Origin: Streptomyces sp. HPF1205
GTDB taxonomy: Bacteria > Actinomycetota > Actinomycetes > Streptomycetales > Streptomycetaceae
DNA length: 64,000 nucleotides
Direction: 5' to 3'
Assembly: GCF_020400825.1 (NCBI RefSeq)
Contig: NZ_JAINVH010000008.1
Span: 124,001-188,000 of the forward strand
Shown here: in pieces, positions 40,260 to 48,799 of the stretch
Position numbering within the stretch: position 1 is the first letter of the stretch
How the letters are laid out: each line of letters starts with the position of its first letter
Notes under the pieces: generated by a model
Told to the model about the DNA's origin: nothing
The model's input: the letters and a program-made list of their open reading frames with translations, nothing else
The model's database searches: none
Made by a program: the position numbers and the translations under genes

Positions 40260-41069
40260 GTGACCGCAACGACCCACACCCGCGGCACGCCCGTGTCCGG
40301 ATCCGTACCGCGCCCCGGCAGCCGGCCCGAGGCCGAGTCCGCGGACCGGAGCGGCGCTCGGCGCTCCGCCACCGGACCCGGTTCCGGAGCCGATCCCGCC
40401 CGCCCGGCGGCGTCCCGGCCCGCCCCCGGAACCGCCTCCCCGGCCGATGACGCCCCTGACGCTCCCGGCGGCCGCCTCGACGGCGGTCCCGACGAAGACG
40501 ACGGCGCCTGCGGGGGATGCGGCGAGGGATCGGGCGACGGCTTCGCTCACGGTCCCGGTCACGATCCGGATCACGGCACCGGTCACCGTCCCGGCGTCGA
40601 CCCGGCCGTCTTCCGCTCCGCCTTCCGCCGCCACGCCGCCGGGGTCGCGGTGATCACCGCCGCCGGCCGGCACGGCCCGGCCGGCTTCACGGCCACCTCG
40701 CTCACCTCGGTCGCCGCCGAGCCCCCGCTGCTGTCCTTCGGCATCAGCCTGGGCTCGTCCAGTTGGCCGGCCGTCGCCGAGGCGGAGTTCATCGGCGTCC
40801 ACATACTCGGCGACCACCAGGAGGAACTGGCCTCGGTCTTCGCCCGGAGCGGCGCCGACCGGTTCGCGCCGCCCACCCGGTGGCGGCACGGGCCGCACGG
40901 GGTGCCGCTGCTCGACGGTGTCTCGGCGTGGCTGGTCGGCCGCGTGCTGGAGCGGGTGGCGGCCGGCGACCACCGGATCGTCGTCGCCCACGTTGTCGCC
41001 GCCGACCCGCACGGCCCCGGCGGCCCGCTGCTGTACCACCAGGGCGGCTTCCGCCGGCTGCCGCGCTGA
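40260..41069 (+). CDS. Flavin reductase-like FMN-binding protein with long disordered N-terminus
   Basis: 269 residues, GTG start with GAAGGA eight bases upstream. Residues 1-115 are low-complexity Pro/Ala/Gly/Asp with a His/Gly/Asp run (GPGHDPDHGTGH) and a CGGCG pair. The reductase domain from about 116 is typical: FRSAFRRHAAGVAVITA, GFTATSLTSVAAEPPLLSFG, VHILGDHQEELASVFA and VVAHVVAADP. It reduces free flavin with NAD(P)H for a partner monooxygenase. A start nearer 116 would give an ordinary family length; no internal start with a good ribosome site is evident. Preceded by a leader peptide. Confidence 0.85.
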   Translation: MTATTHTRGTPVSGSVPRPGSRPEAESADRSGARRSATGPGSGADPARPAASRPAPGTASPADDAPDAPGGRLDGGPDEDDGACGGCGEGSGDGFAHGPGHDPDHGTGHRPGVDPAVFRSAFRRHAAGVAVITAAGRHGPAGFTATSLTSVAAEPPLLSFGISLGSSSWPAVAEAEFIGVHILGDHQEELASVFARSGADRFAPPTRWRHGPHGVPLLDGVSAWLVGRVLERVAAGDHRIVVAHVVAADPHGPGGPLLYHQGGFRRLPR

Positions 41070-41397
41070 CGGGCACGAGCGCATGGGCGCGAGCGCCCGG
41101 AACCGGGCGTGAACCGGTCGGCGGCGTCAGGCAGGTCACAGTCCACGAGCCTTGCGGATACGGCACGACCTCGGTGTACTGGCGAGTAATATAACGGAAG
41201 GGGCAGTTGCCGTGCCCCGGCCGGGAGCCGCGACCGCAGGCGCCTATGCTGCGGTTCAGGGGCGCTTTCCCGGGCCGGCCCCGCGGCGCGCGCCGTACCG
41301 GGTCAGGACCGTACCCGTGGCGGCGCCCCCGCGCCGGGCAGCGGCACGCCGGGCGACTGGACGATGACGTGCAGGACGAAGCAGTAGGAGAGCAGGC
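41070..41397. other. Intergenic 328 bases with the etfBA promoter region
   Basis: No gene supported. A relatively A+T-rich patch around 41184-41196 contains TAATAT (41188-41193), a possible -10 element for etfB about 200 bases downstream; the -35 is not clear. Confidence 0.4.
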
Positions 41398-42183
41398 GTG
41401 AGCTTGAGGATCGTAGTGGCTGTGAAGTACGTGCCCGATGCCACGGGTGACCGTCACTTCGCCGAGGACCTGACCACCGACCGCGAGGCGGTGGACGGCC
41501 TGCTGTCCGAGCTGGACGAGTACGCGGTCGAGCAGGCGCTGCAGATCGCCGAGGCGGCGGACGACGCCGAGGTGACCGTGGTGACCGTCGGTCCCGAGGA
41601 CGCCAAGGACGCGCTGCGCAAGGCGCTGTCCATGGGTGCGGACAAGGCCGTGCACGTGGAGGACGAGGCGCTGCACGGCACCGACGTGATCGGCACCTCC
41701 CTGGTGCTGGCCAAGGCGATCGAGCACGTGGGCTACGACCTGGTGGTCACCGGTATGGCGTCGACCGACGGGACGATGGGCGTGCTGCCGGCCCTGCTGG
41801 CCGAGCGGCTGGGCGTCCCGCAGGTGACGCTGCTGTCCCAGGTCGCGGTCGAGGGCGGCACGGTGACCGGCCGCCGCGACGGGGACGCGGCGAGCGAGCA
41901 ACTGGAGGCGTCGCTGCCGGCGCTGGTGTCGGTGACCGACCAGTCCGGCGAGGCCCGCTACCCGTCGTTCAAGGGGATCATGGCGGCGAAGAAGAAGCCG
42001 GTGGAGTCGCTGGAGCTGTCGGACCTGGGCATCGACGAGGCGGAGGTGGGCCTGGGCGGTTCCTGGAGCGCGGTGGACGGCGCCACGGCGCGGCCGCCGC
42101 GCACCGCGGGCACGATCGTGAAGGACGAGGGCGAGGGCGGCAAGCAGCTCGCGGAGTTCCTGGCGAGCCAGAAGTTCATCTGA
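41398..42183 (+). CDS. etfB: Electron transfer flavoprotein, beta subunit
   Basis: 261 residues, GTG start. AVKYVPDATGDRHF opens the protein; the AMP-binding core and the subunit signature VVTGMASTDGTMGVLPALLAERLG (in part) match EtfB, followed by YPSFKGIMAAKKKP. With EtfA it carries electrons from acyl-CoA and related dehydrogenases to the quinone pool. It is 54 bases upstream of etfA, same strand, surely one operon. Confidence 0.97.
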   Translation: MSLRIVVAVKYVPDATGDRHFAEDLTTDREAVDGLLSELDEYAVEQALQIAEAADDAEVTVVTVGPEDAKDALRKALSMGADKAVHVEDEALHGTDVIGTSLVLAKAIEHVGYDLVVTGMASTDGTMGVLPALLAERLGVPQVTLLSQVAVEGGTVTGRRDGDAASEQLEASLPALVSVTDQSGEARYPSFKGIMAAKKKPVESLELSDLGIDEAEVGLGGSWSAVDGATARPPRTAGTIVKDEGEGGKQLAEFLASQKFI

Positions 42184-42237
42184 CGCCCGCGGTCCGCCGA
42201 CCGCCCCACCACTCATCCCCGCAGGAGAGCGATTCCC

Positions 42238-43200
42238 ATGGCTGAAGTCCTTGTCTATGTCGACCACGTGGACGGCGCCGTCCGCAAGCCGACCCTCGAA
42301 CTGCTGACCCTGGCCCGCCGCCTGGGCGAGCCGGTGGCCGTGCACCTGGGCCCGGGCGCCGAGGAGGCCGCGAAGACGCTGGGTGAGCACGGCGCGACCC
42401 GCGTGCTGGCCGCCGACGCCCCGGAGTTCGCCGACTACCTCGTCGTCCCGAAGGTCGACGCGCTGGAAGCCGCGGCCAAGGCCGTGGAGCCGGCCGTCGT
42501 GCTCGTGCCCTCCTCGGGCGAGGGCAAGGAGATCGCCGCCCGGCTGGCCCTGCGCCTGGGCTCGGGCATCATCACCGACGCCGTCGACGTCGAGGCCGGT
42601 GACGAGGGTCCCGTGGCCACCCAGTCGGTGTTCGCCGCCGCGTTCACCACCAAGTCCCGTGTCACCAAGGGCGTCCCGGTCATCACGGTCAAGCCCAACT
42701 CCGCCCCGGTGGAGACCGCCCCCGCGGCCGGCGCGGTCGAGCCGCTCACGGTGGCCTTCTCGGACCTGGCCCGGGGCACCAAGGTGGTCTCGCGCACCCC
42801 GCGCGAGTCGACGGGGCGGCCGGAGCTGACCGAGGCCGCGATCGTGGTCTCCGGTGGCCGCGGCGTCAATGGCGCGGAGAACTTCCACGTCATCGAGGAA
42901 CTGGCCGACTCCCTGGGCGCGGCCGTGGGCGCCTCGCGCGCCGCGGTGGACGCGGGCTGGTACCCGCACGCCAACCAGGTCGGCCAGACCGGCAAGCAGG
43001 TCTCGCCGCAGTTGTACATCGCCAACGGCATCTCCGGCGCCATCCAGCACCGGGCCGGCATGCAGACCAGCAAGACCATCGTCGCGGTCAACAAGGACCC
43101 CGAGGCCCCGATCTTCGACCTGGTCGACTTCGGCGTGGTCGGCGACCTGTTCCAGGTCGTCCCCCGGCTCACCGAGGAGATCAAGGCCCGCAAGGGCTGA
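42238..43200 (+). CDS. etfA: Electron transfer flavoprotein, alpha subunit
   Basis: 320 residues with AGGAGAG upstream. N-terminal alpha/beta domain ([18 protein letters not shown]), then the FAD-binding C-terminal domain: [36 protein letters not shown] (in part), [23 protein letters not shown] (in part) and [14 protein letters not shown]. Paired with etfB. A strong hairpin lies just downstream. Confidence 0.97.
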   Translation: MAEVLVYVDHVDGAVRKPTLELLTLARRLGEPVAVHLGPGAEEAAKTLGEHGATRVLAADAPEFADYLVVPKVDALEAAAKAVEPAVVLVPSSGEGKEIAARLALRLGSGIITDAVDVEAGDEGPVATQSVFAAAFTTKSRVTKGVPVITVKPNSAPVETAPAAGAVEPLTVAFSDLARGTKVVSRTPRESTGRPELTEAAIVVSGGRGVNGAENFHVIEELADSLGAAVGASRAAVDAGWYPHANQVGQTGKQVSPQLYIANGISGAIQHRAGMQTSKTIVAVNKDPEAPIFDLVDFGVVGDLFQVVPRLTEEIKARKG

Positions 43201-43222
43201 GGGTCCGCCCGGCCGGTGCCCG

Positions 43223-43280
43223 CCGAGCCCCCGAACGTGCCCGTACGTCCCCGTACGCGCTCGCACGTACGGGGGCTCGG
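43223..43280 (+). terminator. Nested hairpins after etfA
   Basis: Outer arms CCGAGCCCCC (43223-43232) and GGGGGCTCGG (43271-43280); inner arms CCCCGTACG (43249-43257) and CGTACGGGG (43266-43274). The 3' arms share 43271-43274, so the two stems are mutually exclusive. Most likely the etfBA terminator. Confidence 0.65.
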
Positions 43281-43320
43281 CCGTGCCCGCCGCGAATCCG
43301 CGACGGTGATCTGTCGACAA

Positions 43321-43345
43321 GGCGTCGAAGCGTCATGTCGACGCC
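43321..43345. promoter_or_regulatory. 8-9-8 inverted repeat GGCGTCGA / TCGACGCC
   Basis: Perfect arms with a nine-base centre, upstream of the DUF6986-like gene; operator or second hairpin. Confidence 0.4.
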
Positions 43346-43409
43346 GACGGAACGGACCCGCCGCCTTCCACGCCCCGTTGACCCTGGTGGAGGCCGCCGC
43401 TAGCGTCGC

Positions 43410-43426
43410 TTCAACGGTCTGTTGAA
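43410..43426. promoter_or_regulatory. TTCAAC-N5-GTTGAA palindrome before the citrate-lyase-like gene
   Basis: Perfect 6-5-6 palindrome 18 bases before ATG 43445, directly after a TAGCGT box (43401-43406). Position at the transcription start suggests a repressor site; an IclR- or GntR-type binder is possible. Confidence 0.6.
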
Positions 43427-43444
43427 GGACGGGAGGGTCCCGCC

Positions 43445-44710
43445 ATGCCGGACGCGACCACGCTGACCGACGCGGTGCGCCGGGAGATCGGCGCCTCGCT
43501 CGCCGCCACCGACGCGGAACTGGCCCGCCGCTACCCCGGCGACCCCGGCACCCGCCAGCCCGTGCACACCGTCTACGTCCCCGCCGACGTGTTCACCGAA
43601 CGGACCGTCCGGGAATGGGGCGAGCGGGCCCTGGCCGCCCTGGACGCCCACGCGCCCGGCCCGAGGGATCTCGCGGCCGTACTCGGTCTGCCCCTCGCCC
43701 TGGCCGCCGACGTCCACGACCGGGTACGGGCCAAGCTGCGCCGCGAACCGGTCGAGGACCTGCGGATCGACTTCGAGGACGGCTACGGGCACCGGTCCGA
43801 CGCGGAGGAGGACGCGGCCGCCGTCGCCGCCGCCCGTACCGTGTCCGCGGCGGTCGCCGCCGGGACCGCCCCGCCGTACGTCGGCATCCGCATGAAGTGC
43901 CTGGAGGCGGCGGTGCGCGAGCGCGGCATCCGCACCCTCGACCTGTTCCTGACCGGGCTGCTGGCCGGCGGGGGGCTGCCGGACGGGCTCGTGCTCACGC
44001 TGCCCAAGGTCACCTTTCCCGCGCAGGTCGCGGCCATGGCCCGGTTGTGCGGGGAGTTCGAGCGGGCAGCGGGGCTGCCGGACGGGCGGATCGGGTTCGA
44101 GATCCAGATCGAGACTCCCCAGGCCGTCCTCGGCCCGGACGGCGCCGCCGGCGTGCCGCGGCTGATCGAGGCCGCCGGGGGCCGCGCCACCGCGCTCCAT
44201 TACGGCACCTTCGACTACAGCGCGGCCTGCGGCGTCAGCGCGGCCCACCAGTCCCTCGACCACCCCGCCGCCGACCACGCAAAGGCCGTGATGCAGGCCG
44301 CGGCGGCGGGCACCGGCGTGCGGCTCAGCGACGGCTCCACCAACGTGCTGCCGGTCGGCACCACCGAGCGCGTCCACTCGGCCTGGCGACTGCACTACGG
44401 GCTGGTCCGCCGCTCGCTGGCCCACGCGTACTACCAGGGCTGGGACATGCACCCGGCCCACCTGCCGACCCGCTACGCCGCCGTCTACGCCTTCTACCGC
44501 GAGGGATTCCCCGCGTCCGCCGCCCGGTTGACCGCCTATACGGCCAAAGCGGAGGCCGACGTCATGGACGAACCCGCGACGGCCCGCGCCCTGAGCGCCG
44601 ACCTCCTGCGCGCGCTCGACTGCGGCGCCCTGTCCGCCGAGGAGGTCACCGAGGGCACCGGCCTGTCCCGGGCGGACCTCGACGCGCTGGCGGGCCGCGG
44701 AGGGCGCTGA
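43445..44710 (+). CDS. HpcH/HpaI aldolase/citrate lyase-like protein (DUF6986)
   Basis: 421 residues from ATG 43445 with GGGAGG upstream. Barrel marks: [25 protein letters not shown] (metal Glu/Asp), [36 protein letters not shown] and [13 protein letters not shown]. The order and ligands fit the citrate lyase beta subunit/malate synthase-like group that binds Mg2+ and forms or cleaves C-C bonds to an acyl-CoA or keto acid. Homologues are often found near purine-degradation genes, but none is adjacent. Its own regulator may recognise the palindrome at 43410. Confidence 0.85.
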   Translation: MPDATTLTDAVRREIGASLAATDAELARRYPGDPGTRQPVHTVYVPADVFTERTVREWGERALAALDAHAPGPRDLAAVLGLPLALAADVHDRVRAKLRREPVEDLRIDFEDGYGHRSDAEEDAAAVAAARTVSAAVAAGTAPPYVGIRMKCLEAAVRERGIRTLDLFLTGLLAGGGLPDGLVLTLPKVTFPAQVAAMARLCGEFERAAGLPDGRIGFEIQIETPQAVLGPDGAAGVPRLIEAAGGRATALHYGTFDYSAACGVSAAHQSLDHPAADHAKAVMQAAAAGTGVRLSDGSTNVLPVGTTERVHSAWRLHYGLVRRSLAHAYYQGWDMHPAHLPTRYAAVYAFYREGFPASAARLTAYTAKAEADVMDEPATARALSADLLRALDCGALSAEEVTEGTGLSRADLDALAGRGGR

Positions 44711-44952
44711 TCGAGGGGCTCGTCACTTCGTGCCGATGGCCTTACCGCGGCGGGCGTGGCGGCTCGCGGGCGCAGGGACGGCGGAACGCGCGGGCCGGCA
44801 GGGGGCAGGGCGACGGCAAGGGGGGCGGTCGGCGGTCGCGCGGGTGCGCGGGCCGGCCGGTGAGGGAGGGGCGGCAACGGAGCGGTCGGCGATCGGGCGG
44901 CGGCAAGGAGGACGGGGGGCGGCGGTCGAGCCGGGGGCGCGGCCCCTGCCCG

Positions 44953-45978
44953 TCACTCGGCCGGCGGAATCTCGCCGGAGCCGCGCGGGATGAGGCGGAC
45001 CGGCAGTTCGACCCGGGACGGCTCGGCCGGGGCGAGGCCGTCGAGCCGCCGGAAGAGGAGCTGAGCCGCGCTGCGGCCCATCCCGGGGGCGTCCTGGGCC
45101 ACGACCGTGACCGCGGGATCGAGCAGATCGGCGAGCTCGAAGTCGTCGAAGCCGACCAGGGCGATCGGGCGCGGCTGCCCGGACAGCACGCGAACGGCGG
45201 TGACGGTGACGCGGTTGTTGCCAGCGAACAGCGCGGTGACCGGCTCGGGACCGGTCAGCATCGCGGCGAGCGCGGCCCGTACGCGGTCGGGCGTCGTCGG
45301 GCCCATCGCGCACCACTCGGCGCGCACCGGAAGGCCCGCCCCGGCCATGGCCTCGCGGTAGCCGCGCAGCCGCTCGGCCGCGGTGTGGATGCCCGGCAGG
45401 TCGCCGATGAATCCGATCCTGCGGTGGCCGTGCGCGACCAGGTGGGCGATGCCCTCGCGTACCCCGCCCGCGTTGTCGGTCAGGACCACGTCGGCCTCCA
45501 GACGGCCGGCCGGGCGGTCCACGAAGACGGTCGCGACACCGGCTTCTATCTCCGGGCCGAGGTACAGGTGGTCGTCGCCGGCCGGCACCACCACCAGGCC
45601 GTCCACCCGGCGGGCGCAGAAGGCCAGCACCAGTTCCTGCTCGCGGCGCGGGTCCTCCGCGCTGGAACCGGTGAACAGCAGCGCGCCGTGCGCCCGGGCG
45701 ACGTCCTCGACCGCGCGGCTGAGCGCGGCGTAGAACGGGTCCGCGAGATCCTCCAGGACCAGCCCGACGCTGGAGGTGCGCCGGGTGCGCAGCAGCCGCG
45801 CGCTGTCGTTGCGGCGAAAGCCCAGGGCCTCGATCGCCGCCTGGACGCGCGCCGCGGTGTCCGGGGTGACGCCCGGTTCCTCGTTCACCACCCGCGAGAC
45901 CGTCTTGAGACCGACGCCCGCCCGGGCGGCGACGTCCTTCATGGTGGGGCGGGGCGTACGTCCAGGTGTTTGTGTCAC
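44953..45978 (-). CDS. LacI family transcriptional regulator
   Basis: 341 residues, GTG start. Helix-turn-helix TMKDVAARAGVGLKTVSRVV at about 12-31, hinge helix ARLLRTRRTS, then a periplasmic-binding-like sugar domain (SVGLVLEDLADPFYAAL, VDGLVVVPAGDDHLYLG, HRRIGFIGDLPGIHTA, ALVGFDDFELADLLDP). Divergent from a ROK sugar kinase with a perfect LacI-type site, GACAACGTTGTC, between them. Likely represses the kinase until a sugar binds. The downstream 242 bases (44711-44952) are G-rich with no gene. Confidence 0.95.
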   Translation of the reverse strand: MTQTPGRTPRPTMKDVAARAGVGLKTVSRVVNEEPGVTPDTAARVQAAIEALGFRRNDSARLLRTRRTSSVGLVLEDLADPFYAALSRAVEDVARAHGALLFTGSSAEDPRREQELVLAFCARRVDGLVVVPAGDDHLYLGPEIEAGVATVFVDRPAGRLEADVVLTDNAGGVREGIAHLVAHGHRRIGFIGDLPGIHTAAERLRGYREAMAGAGLPVRAEWCAMGPTTPDRVRAALAAMLTGPEPVTALFAGNNRVTVTAVRVLSGQPRPIALVGFDDFELADLLDPAVTVVAQDAPGMGRSAAQLLFRRLDGLAPAEPSRVELPVRLIPRGSGEIPPAE

Positions 45979-46007
45979 GGTCGTAGTATTCCCTGCGGCC
46001 GGAGATG

Positions 46008-46019
46008 GACAACGTTGTC
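46008..46019. promoter_or_regulatory. LacI-type operator GACAACGTTGTC
   Basis: Perfect 12-bp palindrome with the central CG of LacI/GalR operators, 30 bases before the LacI start and 89 bases before the kinase start. Confidence 0.75.
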
Positions 46020-46107
46020 AGTCAGAGGGGAGACTACCTCCGGTACCGCTCGCGCGGTGCCCCGGCGCGACAACGACGCCGAATCGACGACAGGAGACCT
46101 CCGAGCG

Positions 46108-47082
46108 ATGCAGGCCCCACACGGCGCGACCGGTCCACTCGTGGCCGCACTGGACATCGGCGGGACGAAGATCGCCGGGGCGCTCGTCGACACGAAGGGG
46201 GCGCTGGTGCGGCGCGCGCTGCGGCCCACGCCTCCGGACGGGGACGCGGAGACCGTGATGGCCGCGGTCGCCGAGGTGATCGCCGAACTGCGGGCGGCCG
46301 TGCGGTGGCCCGGCGCGGTCGCGGTCGGCATCGGCAGCGCGGGACCGGTGGACGCCGTGGGCGGTACGGTCAGCCCGGTCAACGTACCCGGCTGGCGCGA
46401 CTACCCGCTCGTGGCCCGGGTGGCCGAGGCGGTCGGCGGCCTTCCGGTCGTCCTGGCCGGCGACGGGGTGGCCATGACCGCCGCCGAGCACTGGCAGGGC
46501 GCGGCCCGCGGCTACGACAACGCGCTGTGCATGGTGGTCTCCACCGGGGTCGGCGGCGGCCTGGTCCTCGGCGGCGCGCTCCTGCCCGGACCCACGGGCA
46601 ACGCCGGCCACATCGGGCACATCAGTGTCGACTTCGACGGCGACCCCTGCCCCTGCGGCTCGCGCGGCTGCGTCGAACGCATCGCCAGCGGGCCCAACAT
46701 CGCCCGCCGCGCCCTGGCCGCCGGATGGTGTCCGCCGGCCGGCGCCGCGCCCACGGCGGCGGCCGTGGCCGACTCCGCCCGAGCAGGCGACCCCCTCGCC
46801 CTCGCCTCCTTCGACCGCGCCGCCCAGGCGCTCGCGGCGGGCATCGCGGCGACCGCCACTCTCGTCGAGATCGACGTCGCGGTGATCGGCGGCGGGGTCG
46901 CCGGCGCGGGTCCCCTGCTGTTCGACCCGCTGCGCGAGCACCTGACCCGGTACGCCACGCTGTCCTTCGCCGCGGGGGTCGAGGTGGTGCCCGCCAAGCT
47001 CGGTACGGACGCGGGCCTGGTGGGAGCCGCGGCGGCCGCCGCCGTGGCCCTGCGGCTGGAGGCGTTCACGCCGCTGGGGTAG
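46108..47082 (+). CDS. ROK family sugar kinase (glucokinase-like)
   Basis: 324 residues from ATG 46108, with CAGGAG 10-12 bases upstream. ATP loop LDIGGTKIAGALVD (15-28); sugar-binding GDGVAMTAAEHW; GVGGGLVLGG; NAGHIGHISV; and the zinc motif CPCGSRGCVE. The class includes glucokinases and N-acyl sugar kinases; the specificity loop is not decisive. Under probable control of the divergent LacI protein. Confidence 0.92.
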   Translation: MQAPHGATGPLVAALDIGGTKIAGALVDTKGALVRRALRPTPPDGDAETVMAAVAEVIAELRAAVRWPGAVAVGIGSAGPVDAVGGTVSPVNVPGWRDYPLVARVAEAVGGLPVVLAGDGVAMTAAEHWQGAARGYDNALCMVVSTGVGGGLVLGGALLPGPTGNAGHIGHISVDFDGDPCPCGSRGCVERIASGPNIARRALAAGWCPPAGAAPTAAAVADSARAGDPLALASFDRAAQALAAGIAATATLVEIDVAVIGGGVAGAGPLLFDPLREHLTRYATLSFAAGVEVVPAKLGTDAGLVGAAAAAAVALRLEAFTPLG

Positions 47083-47097
47083 CGGGAACGCGGGCGG

Positions 47098-47118
47098 GCG
47101 CCGGCCCGGGGCCGGCGC
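47098..47118 (+). terminator. GCGCCGGCC-cgg-GGCCGGCGC hairpin after the kinase gene
   Basis: Perfect 9-bp stem with a three-base loop, 16 bases past the kinase stop. A T6 run follows 12 bases later (47130-47135) but that run belongs to a decayed coding sequence. Confidence 0.6.
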
Positions 47119-47128
47119 GGCGGCGGCG

Positions 47129-47465
47129 ATTTTTTACGGCGTGCGCGGGTCCGACTTCCCGGTCCACCGCGACGTCCCGCGACACGTGCTTTCCGCGAGG
47201 GCTCGCCGCCCTCACCGCGGCGGCGCCGCTGCGCAGGGAAGACGTACCAGCAGGCGCCGCCGCGGGACGACCGCGTCCTCACCGGCGCCGGTCTCGGCCT
47301 GCGGCAGCCGCCGCACGGCCTGATGACGTGAGGCTGCCGGCGCCTCGCGGAGGATGAACCGTCGCGCACCTTCCGCCACGCGTCCTGCGGGGCCCGGCCG
47401 GACCCGGCGGGCGGCTGTCCGGCGTGCGGGGCGGCGGCGGTCGAACCGTCCGTGGTCGGGACGCT
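47129..47465 (+). pseudogene. HxlR family regulator, 5'-truncated with two frameshifts and a stop
   Basis: Reading across frames restores an HxlR winged helix. Frame 1 gives IFYGVRGSDFPVHRD and PRHVLSAR. After one extra G near 47200 the next frame gives LAALTAAAPLRRE. After another extra base near 47252 a third gives YQQAPPRDDRVLTGAGLGLR and HGLMT. Then TGA stands where the family has Trp (T-W-G), followed by RTFRHASCGARPDP and CPACGA, the typical Cys-rich tail. The first 35-40 residues (CPVARALDVLGDRW-type) are missing. Not translatable as one protein. Confidence 0.7.
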
Positions 47466-47640
47466 GACGCTACCGGCCCGAGGTGGCGGGCCCCGCCGGG
47501 ACGATGCGGTCTCGGCCGCGCTCGCCGCCCCGCCGCCTGCCGCTGCCGCCGCGGGCGGGCGGCGGCGCTCCCGTGGACACCGCGTTTGCCGGTGCCGATG
47601 ATCCGGGCAATTCGTAGGGGTCTACGGAGAAGGGGGCACC

Positions 47641-48675
47641 GTGATCATCTGGGTGAACGGGCCGTTCGGCGCGGGCAAGAGCCGCGCCGCGCGCGAGATG
47701 CTGGACCTGATACCGGAGAGCACCCTGTACGAGCCCGAGCCGCTGAGCCGATGCCTGCGCGAACTGCTGCCCGACAAGCGCCTGCGCGACATCGCGGACT
47801 GCCAGGAACTCCCCGTCTGGCGGCGACTGGTGGTGGACACGGCGGCCGCACTGCTCGCCGAGGTGGGCGGGGTGCTGGTGGTGCCCATGTCGCTGCTGCG
47901 CCAGGACTACCGGGACGAGATCTTCGGTGGGCTCGCCTCGCGGGGGATCGAGGTCCGGCATGTCCTCCTTGAGCCTGGAGAAACGATCCTGCGGCAGCGT
48001 ATCGCCGCCCGCCGCGACCATCCGGACGACGCCGAGGCGGACAAGGCCGCCCGCCGCCGGGCCCAGGACCGGATCGCCGACTACACCGCGGCGCTGCCGT
48101 GGCTGGTCATGGACGCGCATGTGCTGCGCACCGCCGGGCTGACGCCCAGGCAGACCGCCGTGGCGGTGGCCGAGGCGGTCAGCCGCGGGGCGGGGGCCTG
48201 CGGCATCGTCCAGACCCCGGAACCGCGCGCCGAGACGGTGGCGGCCGGGGTCCTGCTGTTCGACGACGACGACCGCGTCCTGCTGGTCGACCCCACCTAC
48301 AAACCGGGCTGGGAGTTCCCCGGCGGAATCGTGGAGCCCGGAGAGTCCCCCGCCCGCGCCGGGCACCGCGAGGTCGCCGAGGAACTCGGCCTCGAACTCA
48401 GCGGCGGCCTGGAACTCCTCGTCGTCGACTGGGAACCGCCGAGACCGCCCGGTCACGGCGGTCTGCGCCTCATCTTCGACGGCGGCCGGGTGACCAGCGC
48501 GGACATCAACAGGCTGCTGCTGCCGGACGCCGAACTGCGCGACTGGCGCTTCGTCACCGAGGAGGAGGCCGCGCGCCTGCTGCCTCCGGTGCGTCTGGAC
48601 CGGCTGCGCTGGGCGCTGCGGGCCCGCGAACAGGGCCGCCCGCTCAACCTGGAAGCCGGCCGGCCGGCGCAGTGA
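47641..48675 (+). CDS. Fusion of a P-loop small-molecule kinase and a Nudix hydrolase
   Basis: 344 residues, GTG start with GGAGAAGGGGG upstream. Residues 1-185 form a P-loop kinase-like domain: GPFGAGKS (7-14), DIADCQELP, VPMSLLRQDY and a lid-type RQRIAARRDHPDD, similar to antibiotic phosphotransferase-like AAA kinases. Residues about 198-330 form a Nudix hydrolase with box G229-x5-E235-x7-R243-E-V-A-E-E-L-G-L complete, and WEFPGGIVEPGES. One chain may phosphorylate and another part cleave a nucleoside diphosphate derivative, but the joint substrate is unknown. Confidence 0.88.
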   Translation: MIIWVNGPFGAGKSRAAREMLDLIPESTLYEPEPLSRCLRELLPDKRLRDIADCQELPVWRRLVVDTAAALLAEVGGVLVVPMSLLRQDYRDEIFGGLASRGIEVRHVLLEPGETILRQRIAARRDHPDDAEADKAARRRAQDRIADYTAALPWLVMDAHVLRTAGLTPRQTAVAVAEAVSRGAGACGIVQTPEPRAETVAAGVLLFDDDDRVLLVDPTYKPGWEFPGGIVEPGESPARAGHREVAEELGLELSGGLELLVVDWEPPRPPGHGGLRLIFDGGRVTSADINRLLLPDAELRDWRFVTEEEAARLLPPVRLDRLRWALRAREQGRPLNLEAGRPAQ

Positions 48676-48799
48676 CCGCGTCCGGGCCGTCCCCGGCGCG
48701 CTCCGGGAGCCGCCCGGTCGCTCGGGGACCCCGGGGCGCCGGGGCCCGGAATCCGCGCCTGCGCGGCGCCGGACACCGGGCCCGCGTCACCGGGCCCGC

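Noticed and set aside
47119..47136. A canonical rho-independent terminator U-tract after the sugar kinase
   Set aside because: The T6 run is 12 bases past the stem and is explained as Ile-Phe-Tyr codons of the broken HxlR gene. The stem itself is kept as a hairpin.
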